64,000 nt of DNA from Loripinus fragilis (GCA_964019695.1 OZ026530.1:39554944-39618943); one strand, 5' to 3'; shown: positions 46,766 through 57,828, counted from the stretch's first letter. A program made the numbers and translations. The notes: a model not told the origin generated them from the letters alone.

Positions 46766-46965
46766 TACAAAGTAACATAACTCTTTCAAAACTAATTATT
46801 AAGGCCCTTTTTTCGTATCAAACATGCAATGTCTACTGGTTAAGGTGTGGTGCAAATTTAATTTAAATTGGACAAAAGCTACATAAGATATTTAGCAAAA
46901 ACCTTTAATTGCTGTCAGAAGGAGGGAATGGCAGAATGACAGAATGACGGACAGGCTGCAAACAG

Positions 46966-47000
46966 TATACCCCCTAAACTACGTTTGTGGGGGTATAATA
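46966..47000. repeat. GGGGGTATA palindromic end motif
   Basis: CAGTATACCCCCTAAAC paired with GTGGGGGTATAAT, preceded by GACAGAATGACGGACAGG-like short repeats. Same arrangement as 18806-18905. Confidence 0.7.
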
Positions 47001-48232
47001 AGCATTAGATCAAAAGCTATCAGTAGTCATATTTTTGGCAAATACAATACACAGACCATGCTAAAATCCCTTATTATCATTCCAGACGCTTCTTAGACAT
47101 AAAACAGGTTGGTTGATAAATTCTCCTGTTTTGCCAAAAGAGTTCATAATTTGGGATACAACATATCTGTTTATCTTCTCATCCATAAACGCTTTATTTG
47201 TCCTCTATCTTGTGCATTTTTGACTAATTTTTTTCAAACTATGCAAAATAGGTGTAATCCATGGAGAGATTGTTAAATTCCACCAAGTTGATTGATGTTA
47301 ATTTTCACCCCCCCCTCTCTGTCTTGAACACTTATGGCAGATTTTCTTCATACTTTGTATAAAAGTTAATATCAGAGGAAGCGCTTTTGAAATGCTAATT
47401 GGTAAATTTTGTAAAAAAAAAACATAGTTAGGGCCCTAGATTTATTTTAACCATTCCACTCATACACTGTATCACGGTATTTACTAGCTTGTTTGAGTAA
47501 AATCAGGGAAACGAGATGTTATAAGGAAAGACAACTCAGTTGTTGTACACGAACTAAAATCAGTAATGAAATGTTATTATCCCCAAGCTTTTTTTAAAAA
47601 AAGCGAAGGGCATATTGTAATCGCCATCATTCGTCTGTCCGTCCTTTATGCTATCTCCTCCTAACCCATTGGATGAAATTCAACCAAATATGGTGTGTGA
47701 GTAACTCACATGAATGTGGCATGCAACAGCATTATTTTTGGCGGTCAAAAGGTCAAATATTATTTAATTTCAATTATAAAATCAATTTCAAAGATTTTTT
47801 TACAAAACCTTGTGTTTGTCCTCACAAATGAAAGATACAAAACATATCAGACAGGATTTTAATTCTGTTGCATGGGTCATGCCCATGGGGTCGGACTTTG
47901 GGGCGCTTGAGTGCTGAGGGGGTCATTTTTTTCAAACATGGTCATGTGGCATATCAAATCGACGGTGATGACGATCAGAACAGAATGCAAGTTATAGCGA
48001 TATTTTATTGAAAAAAACACATAAACTTCATTTCAAACCGTTTGTTTTGCTGAACACACACTTGTTATTGTGTTGACATGGTTTCTGTGACGTCGGCGTC
48101 ACGTTTTGTGACGTCAGTGTTACGTTATCAAAGTAGATCCTCGATGTACATCTGAGATCTGATTCCACAAAATTGGACAAGGCAGTTCTGATTGGTCAAG
48201 GCCCATTTGGTAGATTCTAAGGAATAACTCAC

Positions 48233-48349
48233 TACAATGTTTTTCGTCTGAGCTATCACCACAATCATCAGCACCATCACACCGCCAATTATACGGAATA
48301 CATTGACTGTTGTCACATTTGAAGTAATATGAGTGACATATTCTCTTAG
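48233..48349 (-). CDS. LDLa domain exon E4
   Basis: A 117-nt phase 1-1 exon, acceptor CAG at 48350-48352 and donor GTGAGT at 48227-48232. It encodes an LDLa domain with [15 protein letters not shown] and [12 protein letters not shown]. All calcium ligands are present, and Trp is two residues before C4, the position used for ligand contacts in LDLR-type modules. The second Gly of the usual DGSDE is Ser. The last base A plus AT of E5 gives Asn. A different frame is also open across this exon, but only the frame described has the cysteine pattern. Confidence 0.92.
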
Positions 48350-48439
48350 CTGAAATAAACAAGCAAATTCAGAGAATTTATGTCCCCTACCACTTTATGT
48401 TTGTCTTTAAATATATGAGCTATCATGAAAAAACTTAAG

Positions 48440-48960
48440 TTCGCAGAACAGAAAAAAGAAACAAACCTTAGGAATTTTATCCAAAACACATCCATATCTT
48501 CAGACCATGACATAAGCACATACATATTGTTTCATAAAGATATGTATATAACTGCAGGAGTATATGCACTAAAAGGGTACTACATATATGGACATTGATT
48601 AAATATTGATACCACTGAAGCCCATAAAATTTCTAAGTTTACATCCTGGAAAAAGTGACAAACATTTATCTGAGGATTTTATTAAAACACATGCACATCT
48701 TCAGACTAACCATCAAGTTCATTTTGTGAAAAAAGTGACAAAAATAATGTGAAGATTATATCCAAACAATATGCAAATTTTAAGACCATGACCTTAACAC
48801 CTGCAAAGTTTCAAAAGTATCAGCCTAAAACTGTAGGAGGAGTTGCATACACAAGATACCTACTACTTGAAAGGGGAAGGAAGGAAAGACTGACAGATAG
48901 ACATTCCGATTACTATGTCCCCTGGCTTTTCTTTGTAAAGGTGGGGGGGGGGGGCAAAAA
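48440..48960. repeat. Degenerate tandem array with poly-G run
   Basis: Words like TTTTATCCAAAACACAT, CATCTTCAGACCATGAC and ATATGCAAATTTTAAGACC recur near 48480, 48690 and 48760. Ends near GACAGATAGACATTCCG and a G run at 48942-48954. Confidence 0.55.
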
Positions 48961-49299
48961 AACAACAACACACACAAGAAGGGAGGTCAGGTCTCATCAC
49001 ATTTTACAATATACACTGTGAATCTTTCAAAAAAAACTATTTTCTAGTAAGGTAATCATGTATAGGCTATAGACGAAAATCAAATTTGTATTGATAATGA
49101 ATACGCATTTGACGAAAAAATTGTTGGTAGTTAATGTAGTGTCAAATTAATGACACGGACAAAACAAAATTATTCTCATTATTTCAGCAGCTCCTGAGAC
49201 TTTTGTGTGGTTGGTAGTTTATTATTGTCCCAAAGGGATACCTTGTTGGCAGATAACACATTTTCTTTTTTCCTCAAAAGCTGATATAGGCTTTTTCAC

Positions 49300-50340
49300 A
49301 CCAGGAACAAAATACTTTTAAAAATTCCAAACCTAATGAGTATGAACAGCGCATGCCAAGACCACATTTGATGGATCAACCCCAAAACCACCATGCTATA
49401 ATATAAGTACAAGAGGTGTTTCATGTTTATTTGAACAAATTTGAAAATGACGTTACTCATTTATTTCTTGTTAAATTGGGTAATAATTGATTTCCATCGG
49501 GTTGTCTGATCTCCAGAAATACACAGTCATAAAGAAAGTAGTTCTTAATTTGTATTTTCTGGTTTGAAAAAGTCTCTGAAGATGAGTAGACAAATTTTAA
49601 GCGTTTAAAAATGCTGTCTGAAACGAAATGTACTAAATCTTTCTTGAACAATTTTACCAAAATAAATGATTTTTTTTCTTTTGGAACCTTTTATATATTG
49701 TACATAGATAACTGAAGTATGTTATGTTAGTAAATAAAGCATTCCAGTTTGATATTTACTTTTTGGAAGCGACTTGAACATAAAACTTTAGGGTTTACAG
49801 TTTCCATAGCAACGCTAAATTGTATGCAAAATACTCAAAGGCAATAGTTGGTGATCAGTTTTATCGGTAATAGATACTTAAAATATCTAAGAAATCAAGT
49901 CGGTTGTGAGTTTTGAGAATTTGCTTTTCAAACTTCTTCCAAGACACATTTTATACATGAGATACCCATTTGTGCACTTGTATGCAAGAACTTACAATGC
50001 CCAGTTTCCAAGCAAAAACAGACACAAATAGGTTGTTTCTAATTTTTATAATAGACTGAGTGTGCCTCTAATCTTAAAAGAAAATTTCACACTTAAATTC
50101 ATATTTTCTTAGAAGATACACCTGTTTTAGCTCTAAAAATCAGTTTAAAGGGGGTGGAAATGTATTTAGGGACTACGTGTTATGGCTATGTTTCAAATTG
50201 CCATCTTGTCTATTTAGCAATACCAGGGACACGTCCGTTATGTATTAAAAATCAAAATTTGTTTGTTTTCATTATATGCAACCGCAAACAGTGAAATTAT
50301 ATCTGTTCAAATAAACATGAAACAGGTGTCGTATATATCG
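49300..50340. other. AT-rich intron, nothing recognised
   Basis: No exon, SINE head or clear inverted repeat. A 67-codon minus frame at 49457-49660 has no features. Confidence 0.4.
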
Positions 50341-50363
50341 TGAGTGTGGGGGTGGGGTAGGAA

Positions 50364-50536
50364 AATCTGTACCAAGTATCACCGTTTGGTATCACAAAGC
50401 CGACCGAGTGATGCCACACGGTGATACCAAGGAACAGATTACCTTTCTTGCACAAGGGATATCCGGCATCCATTTAAACATACATTTTTGATACTCAAAA
50501 GAACTGTCTTATTGAGACGGTTCTTTTGAGTATCCA
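50364..50536. repeat. Two hairpins, the first with a family-like loop
   Basis: First hairpin: arms 50364-50396 and 50410-50442 (ACCAAGTATCACCG against CGGTGATACCAAGG); minus-view loop CTCGGTCGGCTTT begins with the family CTCGG. Second hairpin: GATACTCAAAAGAAC and its complement at 50490-50535 with almost no loop. Confidence 0.65.
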
Positions 50537-50669
50537 CAGCGTAAGTTTTCCTTGAGAAATAAGAAAATTAATTTTTGAGTATCTATGCACTCATATATCT
50601 ATAGCTATTATAAGTGCACATGTGCTTCTATAAGTGCTATATCCAGATCCGGAAATATCCGTTGTTTTT

Positions 50670-50880
50670 ACCCATGTGAGATAATTCTATCTCATGTGGG
50701 ATAATTCTTTCTACATACCAAGGTATACAGGATGGAGTGATCCCTATGTTAGCTCGCTGTTCGAAAATCTGTCCAACATCTCTACCAATGTGAGATAAGC
50801 GTAAGTAATGCGAGATAAGGGTAACTAATGCGAGATAAGCCACACGCGGCCGATTGCTAATGTGGGATAACACACACACA
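50670..50880. repeat. Cluster of TGYGAGATAA short repeats
   Basis: ATGTGAGATAA, ATGTGGGATAA and ATGCGAGATAAG-type words occur at least seven times between 50672 and 50870. An inverse pair lies at about 56757-56775 (GCTTATCTCGCATTAGC). Confidence 0.7.
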
Positions 50881-51097
50881 CGACTTTTTTTGAGCATGAC
50901 TGTTTTCGTTCGAAAACGAAAGTTGAATTGTTGACAGTTAGGAAAAAAATTCAATGTTGAAATTTCAGCGATTTAAGTCGGCCTTCAGCGTGGTATAAAT
51001 TAAAGCTGCGCATATTTACTTAAAACATTTATCTAATGCTTTGTACAAGCTGAGTACATTGCGATTGACATATTTGACGTGCTGGGCATACTGCGTA

Positions 51098-51100
<3 letters not shown>

Positions 51101-51140
<40 letters not shown>

Positions 51141-51300
51141 GGGGGGGGGGGGGTTAGAGGCCCGAGGGGTTTGGGGGATCTGGGGAGAATGGCTTTTTAT
51201 TTTCAGGGAGCTGTGTAGCACTGGTAATTATTCTCCGGGATTTGGGGAGCAAGCTCATAATTTGGGGGATTTAGGGAGCTCTACAAAAAAAGTAAAAAAA
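51101..51300. repeat. Poly-G run and GGGATTTGGGGAG repeats
   Basis: About 50 bases of nearly pure G (51103-51153, one T), then G-rich words such as GGGTTTGGGGGATCTGGGGAG and GGGATTTGGGGAGC. A long low-complexity run like this is often mis-sequenced, so its exact length is uncertain. On the gene's sense strand it is C-rich. Confidence 0.85.
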
Positions 51301-51354
51301 AAAATTATCTTATAGGAAAAGCCTTCATTTTGTTTGATTTTTTAAAAGAAATCT

Positions 51355-51960
51355 TTAGCTTCTGGGGAGATGCCCCCCAGACCCCCCTCAGAAAATCTTA
51401 ATGTATTTGCTTTCACGCTAACATGACAATCTCGATTGGTATCGGAGACAAATAAGACGGATCAATTTTTACTATTGTGGAAAATTATCCCAATAATATT
51501 TGCTTTTAGGTAGATAATACAGTATTTTGTACCACTCAGAAAAGTGTCATATTACACCGTTTTTATAAATAACCCGGACCCCTTAGCATGAATCAGAATC
51601 AGCATAATTAGGGGGCTATCTATGTGCCTGGTATTAATATTTGATGTAAAAATGGAAACGCCTCCATTTGTTTTACATTTTTTTGGCTTTGGGGGCTATT
51701 GCCCCAAGACCCCCCTTGTAAAATGTTTATGTATTGGTTTTTGTACTTACATGCACATCTGGATTAATCTTGGAGAAAAATATGGCACAAAATTTTGGTT
51801 GTTGATTATTTATCATAAAAAATGTTCATTTTTAGGTTAAAAAATAACATACTTTGGAACATGCAGAATGCACCAGATTGCACCATTTTTATCATTTTTT
51901 TCTTCATTTTCGAAGGAGCATGCCCCCTGAGCACGAGTGTGAATCAACATCATAACAGGG
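51355..51960. repeat. Two to three tandem units, about 300 bp
   Basis: TGCCCCCCAGACCCCCCT (51372) and TTGCCCCAAGACCCCCCTT (51700) start matching stretches with TTAATGTATTTG, ACATGC and GGAGACAAAT/GGAGAAAAAT words. A third partial unit starts near 51915 (GGAGCATGCCCCCTGAGC). Confidence 0.65.
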
Positions 51961-52384
51961 CTGACTATGCACCTGGTATGTAATTCTCTTTCTAGGTAGT
52001 CAGATGTTTTTTTAAAACTTTGATGAATGTTGATAAGATATATTCTTACTTGTTGAAACTGAAGTTAAACTTACATTAAGGTCCTAACTGATAGCAATTA
52101 TACAACACTTTCTATTGTTGCAAGAATTGCCTAAAAAATCTAGTTTCATCTATTGGAAAATACAGTCTTTCCCCCACCAGAACATCAAATGGTCTAGCTG
52201 CCCCTAATACAAAAATCAAATCTAGAGAGCATTCCTCCATACCTACTCTACCAGGTACAGCAACAAACTTTTAAGGTTAGCCTCATACTTTCAGCTATTT
52301 ATCATGCATTTCATTAAAAAAAAATTATATATCGTGTATTCTAATGCACTTGCAAATGCAACACGACGTCTGATTGGATAGCCT

Positions 52385-52755
52385 CATAAATTTGCGACAG
52401 TATATCCTGCGATATACTGTCGGAAACCCGACGTCATTACGTAACGTCGCTTTTCATTGGTTGACAAGTGAATATATGCAGCTGGCAAGCGGTTTTATGC
52501 AGCTGGCGTCGCTGAACGTATAGGCGCAACAAAGTACATTTTCAGTGTCTTTTTGAAGGAAAAATGTTAAAAGTGTATTAGAATGGGGATAACCATATTC
52601 AAAATTTTTATTTGGGGAGGTATATCGTCGGATATACGTTCGGAAATCACGTTTTATGGCTCCGCTTACGCGTCGCCGTAAAACTAAATTTCCGACCGTC
52701 TATCCGACGATATACCTCCCCAAATGAATATTTTGAATACAGTTATCCCCTAATT
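52385..52755. mobile_element. Foldback unit with two hairpins
   Basis: Small hairpin CGACAGTATATC / GATATACTGTCG (about 52397-52424). Large hairpin arms about 52585-52660 and 52677-52753 include GGGGAGGTATATCGTCGGAT and its complement. The apex CTCCGCTTACGCGTCG is loosely like the foldback family loop. Confidence 0.75.
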
Positions 52756-52849
52756 CCGTGGCTAAGCTATATCTTAACATGTATAACATAAAACTTTAAG
52801 TGGATATGTGTATAGCTTCATAGTTTTCAAGTTTGTGAATTTAATCCTG

Positions 52850-52985
52850 TGGGGAAAACATTTTAGGGAGAATTGGCTTATATTTAGGGGGATTTTGGGG
52901 GGAAGCTGAATTAATTTTAAGGATTTGGGGAGCATCAGGGAGCTGAGGGATTTTCTTTCAGGGATTTGGGGAGATAAATGCATTA
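52850..52985. repeat. G-rich GGGATTTGGGGAG repeats, second cluster
   Basis: GGGGGATTTTGGGGGGAAG, GGATTTGGGGAGCATC and GGGATTTGGGGAGAT, related to the cluster at 51.15-51.29 kb. Confidence 0.7.
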
Positions 52986-53149
52986 TTTTCATGGATCAAA
53001 GGACTGGAAGCTTTGGCCATGTAAAGAAAAAACACATTTTCCTCAACAAAATTACTTACTGAGTTACTGTGGCTGATTAACTAGTTCTTGTAAATCCATT
53101 TAGATGAAATAGGCATTTGTTAATTGTTTAATGCACTGTTTATTTGCTA

Positions 53150-53445
53150 TGTCAAGTAGAATTGTATAGCGCACGTCATTGACTGTAAACATCGACCTCA
53201 GTGACGTCACCAACAGATATTATACAGTACCGTACTGTCCCTAAATGTGAAATTGGTATATGAGATAAATAGAATCCATCATTGGTGTTCAGTGGGGACA
53301 GAAAAATCCCAACCCTCGGGTACACTGTTCAGTGGGAAACTCGGCAAGCGTCGTTTCCCACTGGAACGGTGGGTCCTTGGTTTGGGATTTTTCTGTCCCA
53401 ACTGAACACCAATGATGGATTCTATTCATCTCATATACCCGTACC
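53150..53445. mobile_element. Foldback element, stem class 3, loop TCGGCAAGCGTC
   Basis: Arms 53263-53340 and 53353-53432; loop at 53341-53352 (11 of 12 to the family). The edges are GATAAATAGAATCC (53264-53277) and GGATTCTATTCATC (53417-53430). The left outer part (53155-53270, with GACGTCACCAACAG) is repeated in inverse at about 56280-56400. Confidence 0.85.
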
Positions 53446-53469
53446 AGCCCATGGGAAAGATAATAAACG

Positions 53470-53531
53470 AAACACTGGTACAACCCCCCCTTAGAAGCAA
53501 TTGCTTCTAAGGGGGGGATGTACCAGTGTTT
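53470..53531. repeat. Near-perfect 62-bp palindrome
   Basis: AAACACTGGTAC pairs with GTACCAGTGTTT and CCCCCCCTTAGAAGCAA with TTGCTTCTAAGGGGGGG, with essentially no loop. It lies 115 bp from exon E3. Confidence 0.9.
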
Positions 53532-53645
53532 CTTAGAAAACCTTTTTCAACTTGTGATTTTTCAGGGGGAGGTTCAAACTCTCTGGGTCGGCGCATGGGG
53601 CCAAATAATTGCTATTTATTTGGTAGATCTGCTGACATAACTTAC

Positions 53646-53753
53646 GACAATTTTTTTCATCTGAACCATCACTACAGTGCTTTATATCATCACACACCTG
53701 ATCATCAACAATACATTGACCATTGTCACATCTGAAGAGGCCAGACCTACAAG
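53646..53753 (-). CDS. LDLa domain exon E3
   Basis: A 108-nt phase 1-1 exon with acceptor AG at 53754-53755 (TTTTTAG) and donor GTAAGT at 53640-53645. It encodes a complete six-cysteine LDLa domain ([25 protein letters not shown]). It is one of the two shortest exons because the few residues before C1 are missing. His replaces Asp just before C5, so one usual calcium side-chain ligand is absent. The C|CT junction with E4 gives Pro. A large foldback (53263-53432) and a perfect-stem palindrome (53470-53531) lie in the intron just downstream. Confidence 0.9.
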
Positions 53754-53834
53754 CTAAAAATGAAAAAGAAGAAATAAGATCTGGCCTTTGTAACTTTTAA
53801 TGCTCAACTGAACACGAAATTCATCGTGCTCATG

Positions 53835-53873
53835 AATGTTAAAATGCCAACTTATTGTTGGCATTTTAACATT
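53835..53873. repeat. Short palindrome
   Basis: AATGTTAAAATGCCAAC and its complement around TTATT. A decayed relative sits at about 28304-28340. Confidence 0.85.
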
Positions 53874-54964
53874 TATTAGCACAATAAATACAATTTATTA
53901 TAGTCTGGAATCAAAGAAAGTCTTTTACTTATTAGCATTTTAGTTCTTATGAGCAGTGAAAAGATCTACGTGCATTAAGGGTGTTTTTTGGCCCCCCTAT
54001 GAGGCTAAAATATAAAAAATTGTTTTTCACAAATTTGTTCTTATTAGTTTATTAGAAAAATAACCATCGTGTTAAAGTCTCAAATTAGTTCAACTTTTAC
54101 CGTTGCTATGGTAAAAAAAATGGCCACCAAAATAGGCTGAAAATAGAAATTTTACCATTTTGAAGCAAACATGAGAAGTTTGACAGAGAAATTAACCTAG
54201 AGCACAACCAAATACAAAAAAATATTTTAGCAGAAGATAAGAATTACCACGGCACACTACATATTAAAAGGATTTTTGTTTTTTTGCTGACAGAATGTTG
54301 ATATCTAATTCTTAAAAATGGATCTCCAAAAGCCTTGAAGGTTATAATGGCAATTTTTCAGTACAAAGCCTATTTTGTTAGCCATTTTTGCTAACATAGC
54401 AACGGTAAAATCTAAATAAATCCAGAAATTTAACACTTCAGTTATTCTTCTAATAAACCAATCAAAACAAATTGGTGAAAAGCAATTTTCAGTTTTTTTG
54501 CTCAAGAGGGGGCCAAAATAGCCCCTTAATGCACGTACCCCTTTAATGATCATCTGAGTTGAGCATTAAAAACGTTTTATAACATCTTGTCCAGGTTTCA
54601 TGCTTTACGGTATCCACTGTGATTATATGAAAGTTTTACTTTATACTAATAACCAAAGTAAATTCGGGCAATGAGCCTAATTATTTGATACATCTATTCC
54701 ATTTTGACAAAACATTTTCAGCAAAAAACATTCAATTTTGGGGTGCTTGATTAACTATTACACTTGGTTTGCCCACTTCATCATCAAAACGCAATAAAGG
54801 CAATTATTCAATCAAATGCGAGCATTAAACGCTTAATCTGCGCATGCGCAGAAAAAATTGAAATTGTCGTCTGCTGCAAATTATAGGTGCCACTCAATAA
54901 GTTAACACTCTTCGTCGTACCATTGCTACATGTATTTGATGATATTCGGTAGATTTACTGTCCT

Positions 54965-55178
54965 ACCAGCCAAGTGTGACAGTGATGTCAGGTTTTGTTT
55001 ACAAAGTTACCAGGGACTTAGAATCGAAAGATCACTTGTGTATTAATCCTATCCTCAGGATAGAATTAATACACAAGTGATCTATCGATTTGCGTTATCT
55101 CAAGTGAAGTGTACACGTTTGTGTTTTACTTTGCCATTCTAAGACAAAGTATTACATCACTGTCACTCTTGGTTGGCA
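54965..55178. mobile_element. MITE abutting exon E2
   Basis: TIRs: CCAGCCAAGTGTGACAGTG on the left and, reversed, GCCAACCAAGAGTGACAGTG on the right. The inner palindrome ATCACTTGTGTATTAAT pairs with its complement around ATCCTGAGGAT-like sequence (55031-55085). Same family as 57829-58231. Confidence 0.8.
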
Positions 55179-55200
55179 CTACAGTACATGCATAACTCAC

Positions 55201-55320
55201 GACAATTTCTTTCGTCTGAGTAATCCAAACAATCTGTATATTTATGGTCACACTGCTTATTATTTTGAACACATTGACCATTATTACATCTGAAGAAGCC
55301 TGGGCGACAGGTGCGGTTAT
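55201..55320 (-). CDS. LDLa domain exon E2
   Basis: A 120-nt phase 1-1 exon between acceptor CAG at 55321-55323 and donor GTGAGT at 55195-55200. It encodes one LDLa domain starting N-R-T-C-R-P-G-F-F-R-C. There is one extra residue between C4 and C5 (CDHKYTDC), and the acidic loop is DCLDYSDERNC, with Tyr where Gly is usual. Calcium ligands are retained. A MITE ends at 55178, only 17 bp beyond the donor hexamer, so the 5' end of the downstream intron is extremely short before mobile DNA begins. The final C joins CT of E3 to give Pro. Confidence 0.9.
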
Positions 55321-55429
55321 CTGAAAATAGACAAAAAAGAAAGTAGGTCAGGTCACATCAGAAGTGGATCATGTCATATTTTACAGTAACATATGACATA
55401 ATAATAAAATTATTTTTCAAATCCCATTT

Positions 55430-56240
55430 TTTTTTGCGTGAAAACGTTAGTGTTTTGCCATATGCGTGAGGTTAAAGCTTCAATTTCATAACGCTTACCA
55501 AAAGTCTGTAATCCAGTAGTGATTTATCGATTAAATGCACGGCGTTATGTCACTCCCATGCGCGACGCCATTTGATAAAATTGAATATGATATCTGCCTA
55601 TGGAACACATTATTTGATACACAACATTTCTACCCTGCCATTTCAAAGAGCATAGGGAATTTTATAATATACCCTCTATGCAAATTTCTGTGTTTCATTT
55701 TTTGCCATCTATCTATATATCTGTCTGTTGAAGCACACGCTAGCACTACGTTTTTGCTCTATATCTTAAGCATTTTTTTATTATTTTCTTTCAAACTTTG
55801 TATAAGAATTGAAATTGGGTTACAATGAGCTTAAGATTGCTGATTGATACATTTTGTTATCATATGACGTCGCGTCTGGGAGTGAAATAACGCCATGCAA
55901 TAAAATCTGTAAACCACTAGTGGTTTATCGATTTTCGGGAAACGTTATGACGTCCATAACAACATTGCGTACATAATGACAATATTATAACGTTTTTACG
56001 CCAGAAATGAGATTTCAAAGTATTGTCATATGATAAATAGAATCTAACATTCGTGCTCTTGTATTATTGAATTTATTAAACTCGTTGCGAAAAAGAAATA
56101 AAATGCTCGACAAGCCTCGCATTTTATCTCTTTTCCCAAACTCGTTTAATAAATTCAATAAAACATGAGCACTCATGTAAGATGCTCTATTTAAATAATA
56201 GGAGAGACCCTTAGTGAAACGATTGCAAGACAATAAAAGG
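55430..56240. mobile_element. Foldback element(s), stem class 1, two outer ends
   Basis: The hairpin arms 56054-56107 and 56120-56174 enclose loop TCGACAAGCCTC (56108-56119). The outer arm 55852-56035 has ACCACTAGTGGTTTATCGAT. A second outer end in opposite orientation (GTCACTCCCATGCGCGACG) lies at about 55546-55570, so two copies or a rearranged copy meet here. Confidence 0.75.
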
Positions 56241-56844
56241 CACAAAGAACAACACTAAGAAACTCAGAAAAATCTGTCCTGTCTCATATACCAATTTTAC
56301 TTTTTACTTTTGGCGATGTACTGTATAATATTTGTTTGTGACGTAACTGAGTTGATGTTTACAATGACGTGCGCTACTGTAAAAAGGTCAAGTGTTGTCT
56401 GCCATATATCACAGCTTGAAATAGCGCTAAAACAGCACTTTAAACAATAGCCAAATGCACATTTTACCAAAATTAATTGACAAGAGTAAGTATATTTGTT
56501 GAGGAAAATGAGGGTTTTTTTTACAAATCAACAAGACTTCCGCCATCCTGGGGCATGACATGATGACAGCTTGTGCAGCACGCCAAAATATGCCTTTCAC
56601 AATGCATTCAACATGTTCAAAGTATTTTAATAAATGTTGAAGTGTAATGCCCCGTACATACCTCGTGGAGGCCTGCTGTAATCATTGAAATCAACATAGT
56701 CAACAATTCAACATTTTCTGTAAGAATACAGTCATGCGCCTAAAACCTCTTGTGTAGCTTATCTCGCATTAGCAAACCGACTTGTATTAGCAACACACCT
56801 AGAATTAGTAGCGCTTATCTCACTTGAGTATAGCATGTAGTATA

Positions 56845-57533
56845 GTGTTTCCAGAACTTAAGTGACCCCCGTTTTTTGCTAATTATTCTTTAATGGTGAG
56901 TTTTATTGAAAAATAAATTAGAGAAATGAATTTAGATATAGACCGCGTAATTGAATGAATTTTTTTCACACAATTGTGAGTTTTTGAATGGGCTGGGATT
57001 AGATGGAATTTTGGTGTGCTTTTGCCGCTCCTCTTTAGATTAGTCCCCAAGTGAACCTTACGATATAAATAAAACATGGCTTATACGGGTCAGTGGAGGT
57101 AATTCGTCAGTCCTACAGATAAGAGTGCGTAACAGAAAATTATTTTTCCTATTTCTCAACCAAAAAATATGCTGTGCGTACTCAAAACAGCCGTCTCGAT
57201 GATATGGTTCTTTTGCGCACCCAAAACACGTGTTTGAACTGATGAAGACACTCGCTACTTCACGCTAAAATTGCTTAACTGGTCCGAATAGCAATGCAAA
57301 TATACCACGTGTATCTATAGGGGCTCACATGGGTATATTCACAGGGAAAAACAACTAAGTTATTCTTTTGTACAGGGGATTTGGGCTTCATTTACAAATA
57401 AGGGCGTCTCCCAAAAATAAGTTTTAGTTACGCGGTGTGTATTAAAATCCACATGCTAAGTGCCGTTCTTCTAAGTTCAATTTAAAGCTGTTTAAAAAAA
57501 GAAAAACGGGGGTCACTTAAAACCTGGAAACAC
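56845..57533. mobile_element. 689-bp MITE
   Basis: TIRs: GTGTTTCCAGAACTTAAGTG then ACCCCCGTTTTT on the left; the right end is the inverse (AAAAACGGGGGTCACTTAAA, then CCTGGAAACAC). No clear target duplication and no gene. Confidence 0.75.
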
Positions 57534-57828
57534 ATTAGTTTAGTTTTCACATGCAATTTTGACATTTTTTCCTCTCTTACGTGTAAATTTTGCATAAGTG
57601 GACATACAAATTACAAGTTATTGTTAAGTCAAGTTGAGTAATCATCTAAATGAATTTGTTTGAGGTATTATGGCCACATGCTAACGCAGCTGAAACATTT
57701 TTGGTTATGTTTTTCCTTATTTATGCACAACTCGCCTTATACCCATGTATCCTAAAAGAAATTCCCAGCTTCTTCAGCCTGTCAGATGAGATTAAGCTGT
57801 GGTTCTATCTCCAAATGACTTACTGTCG

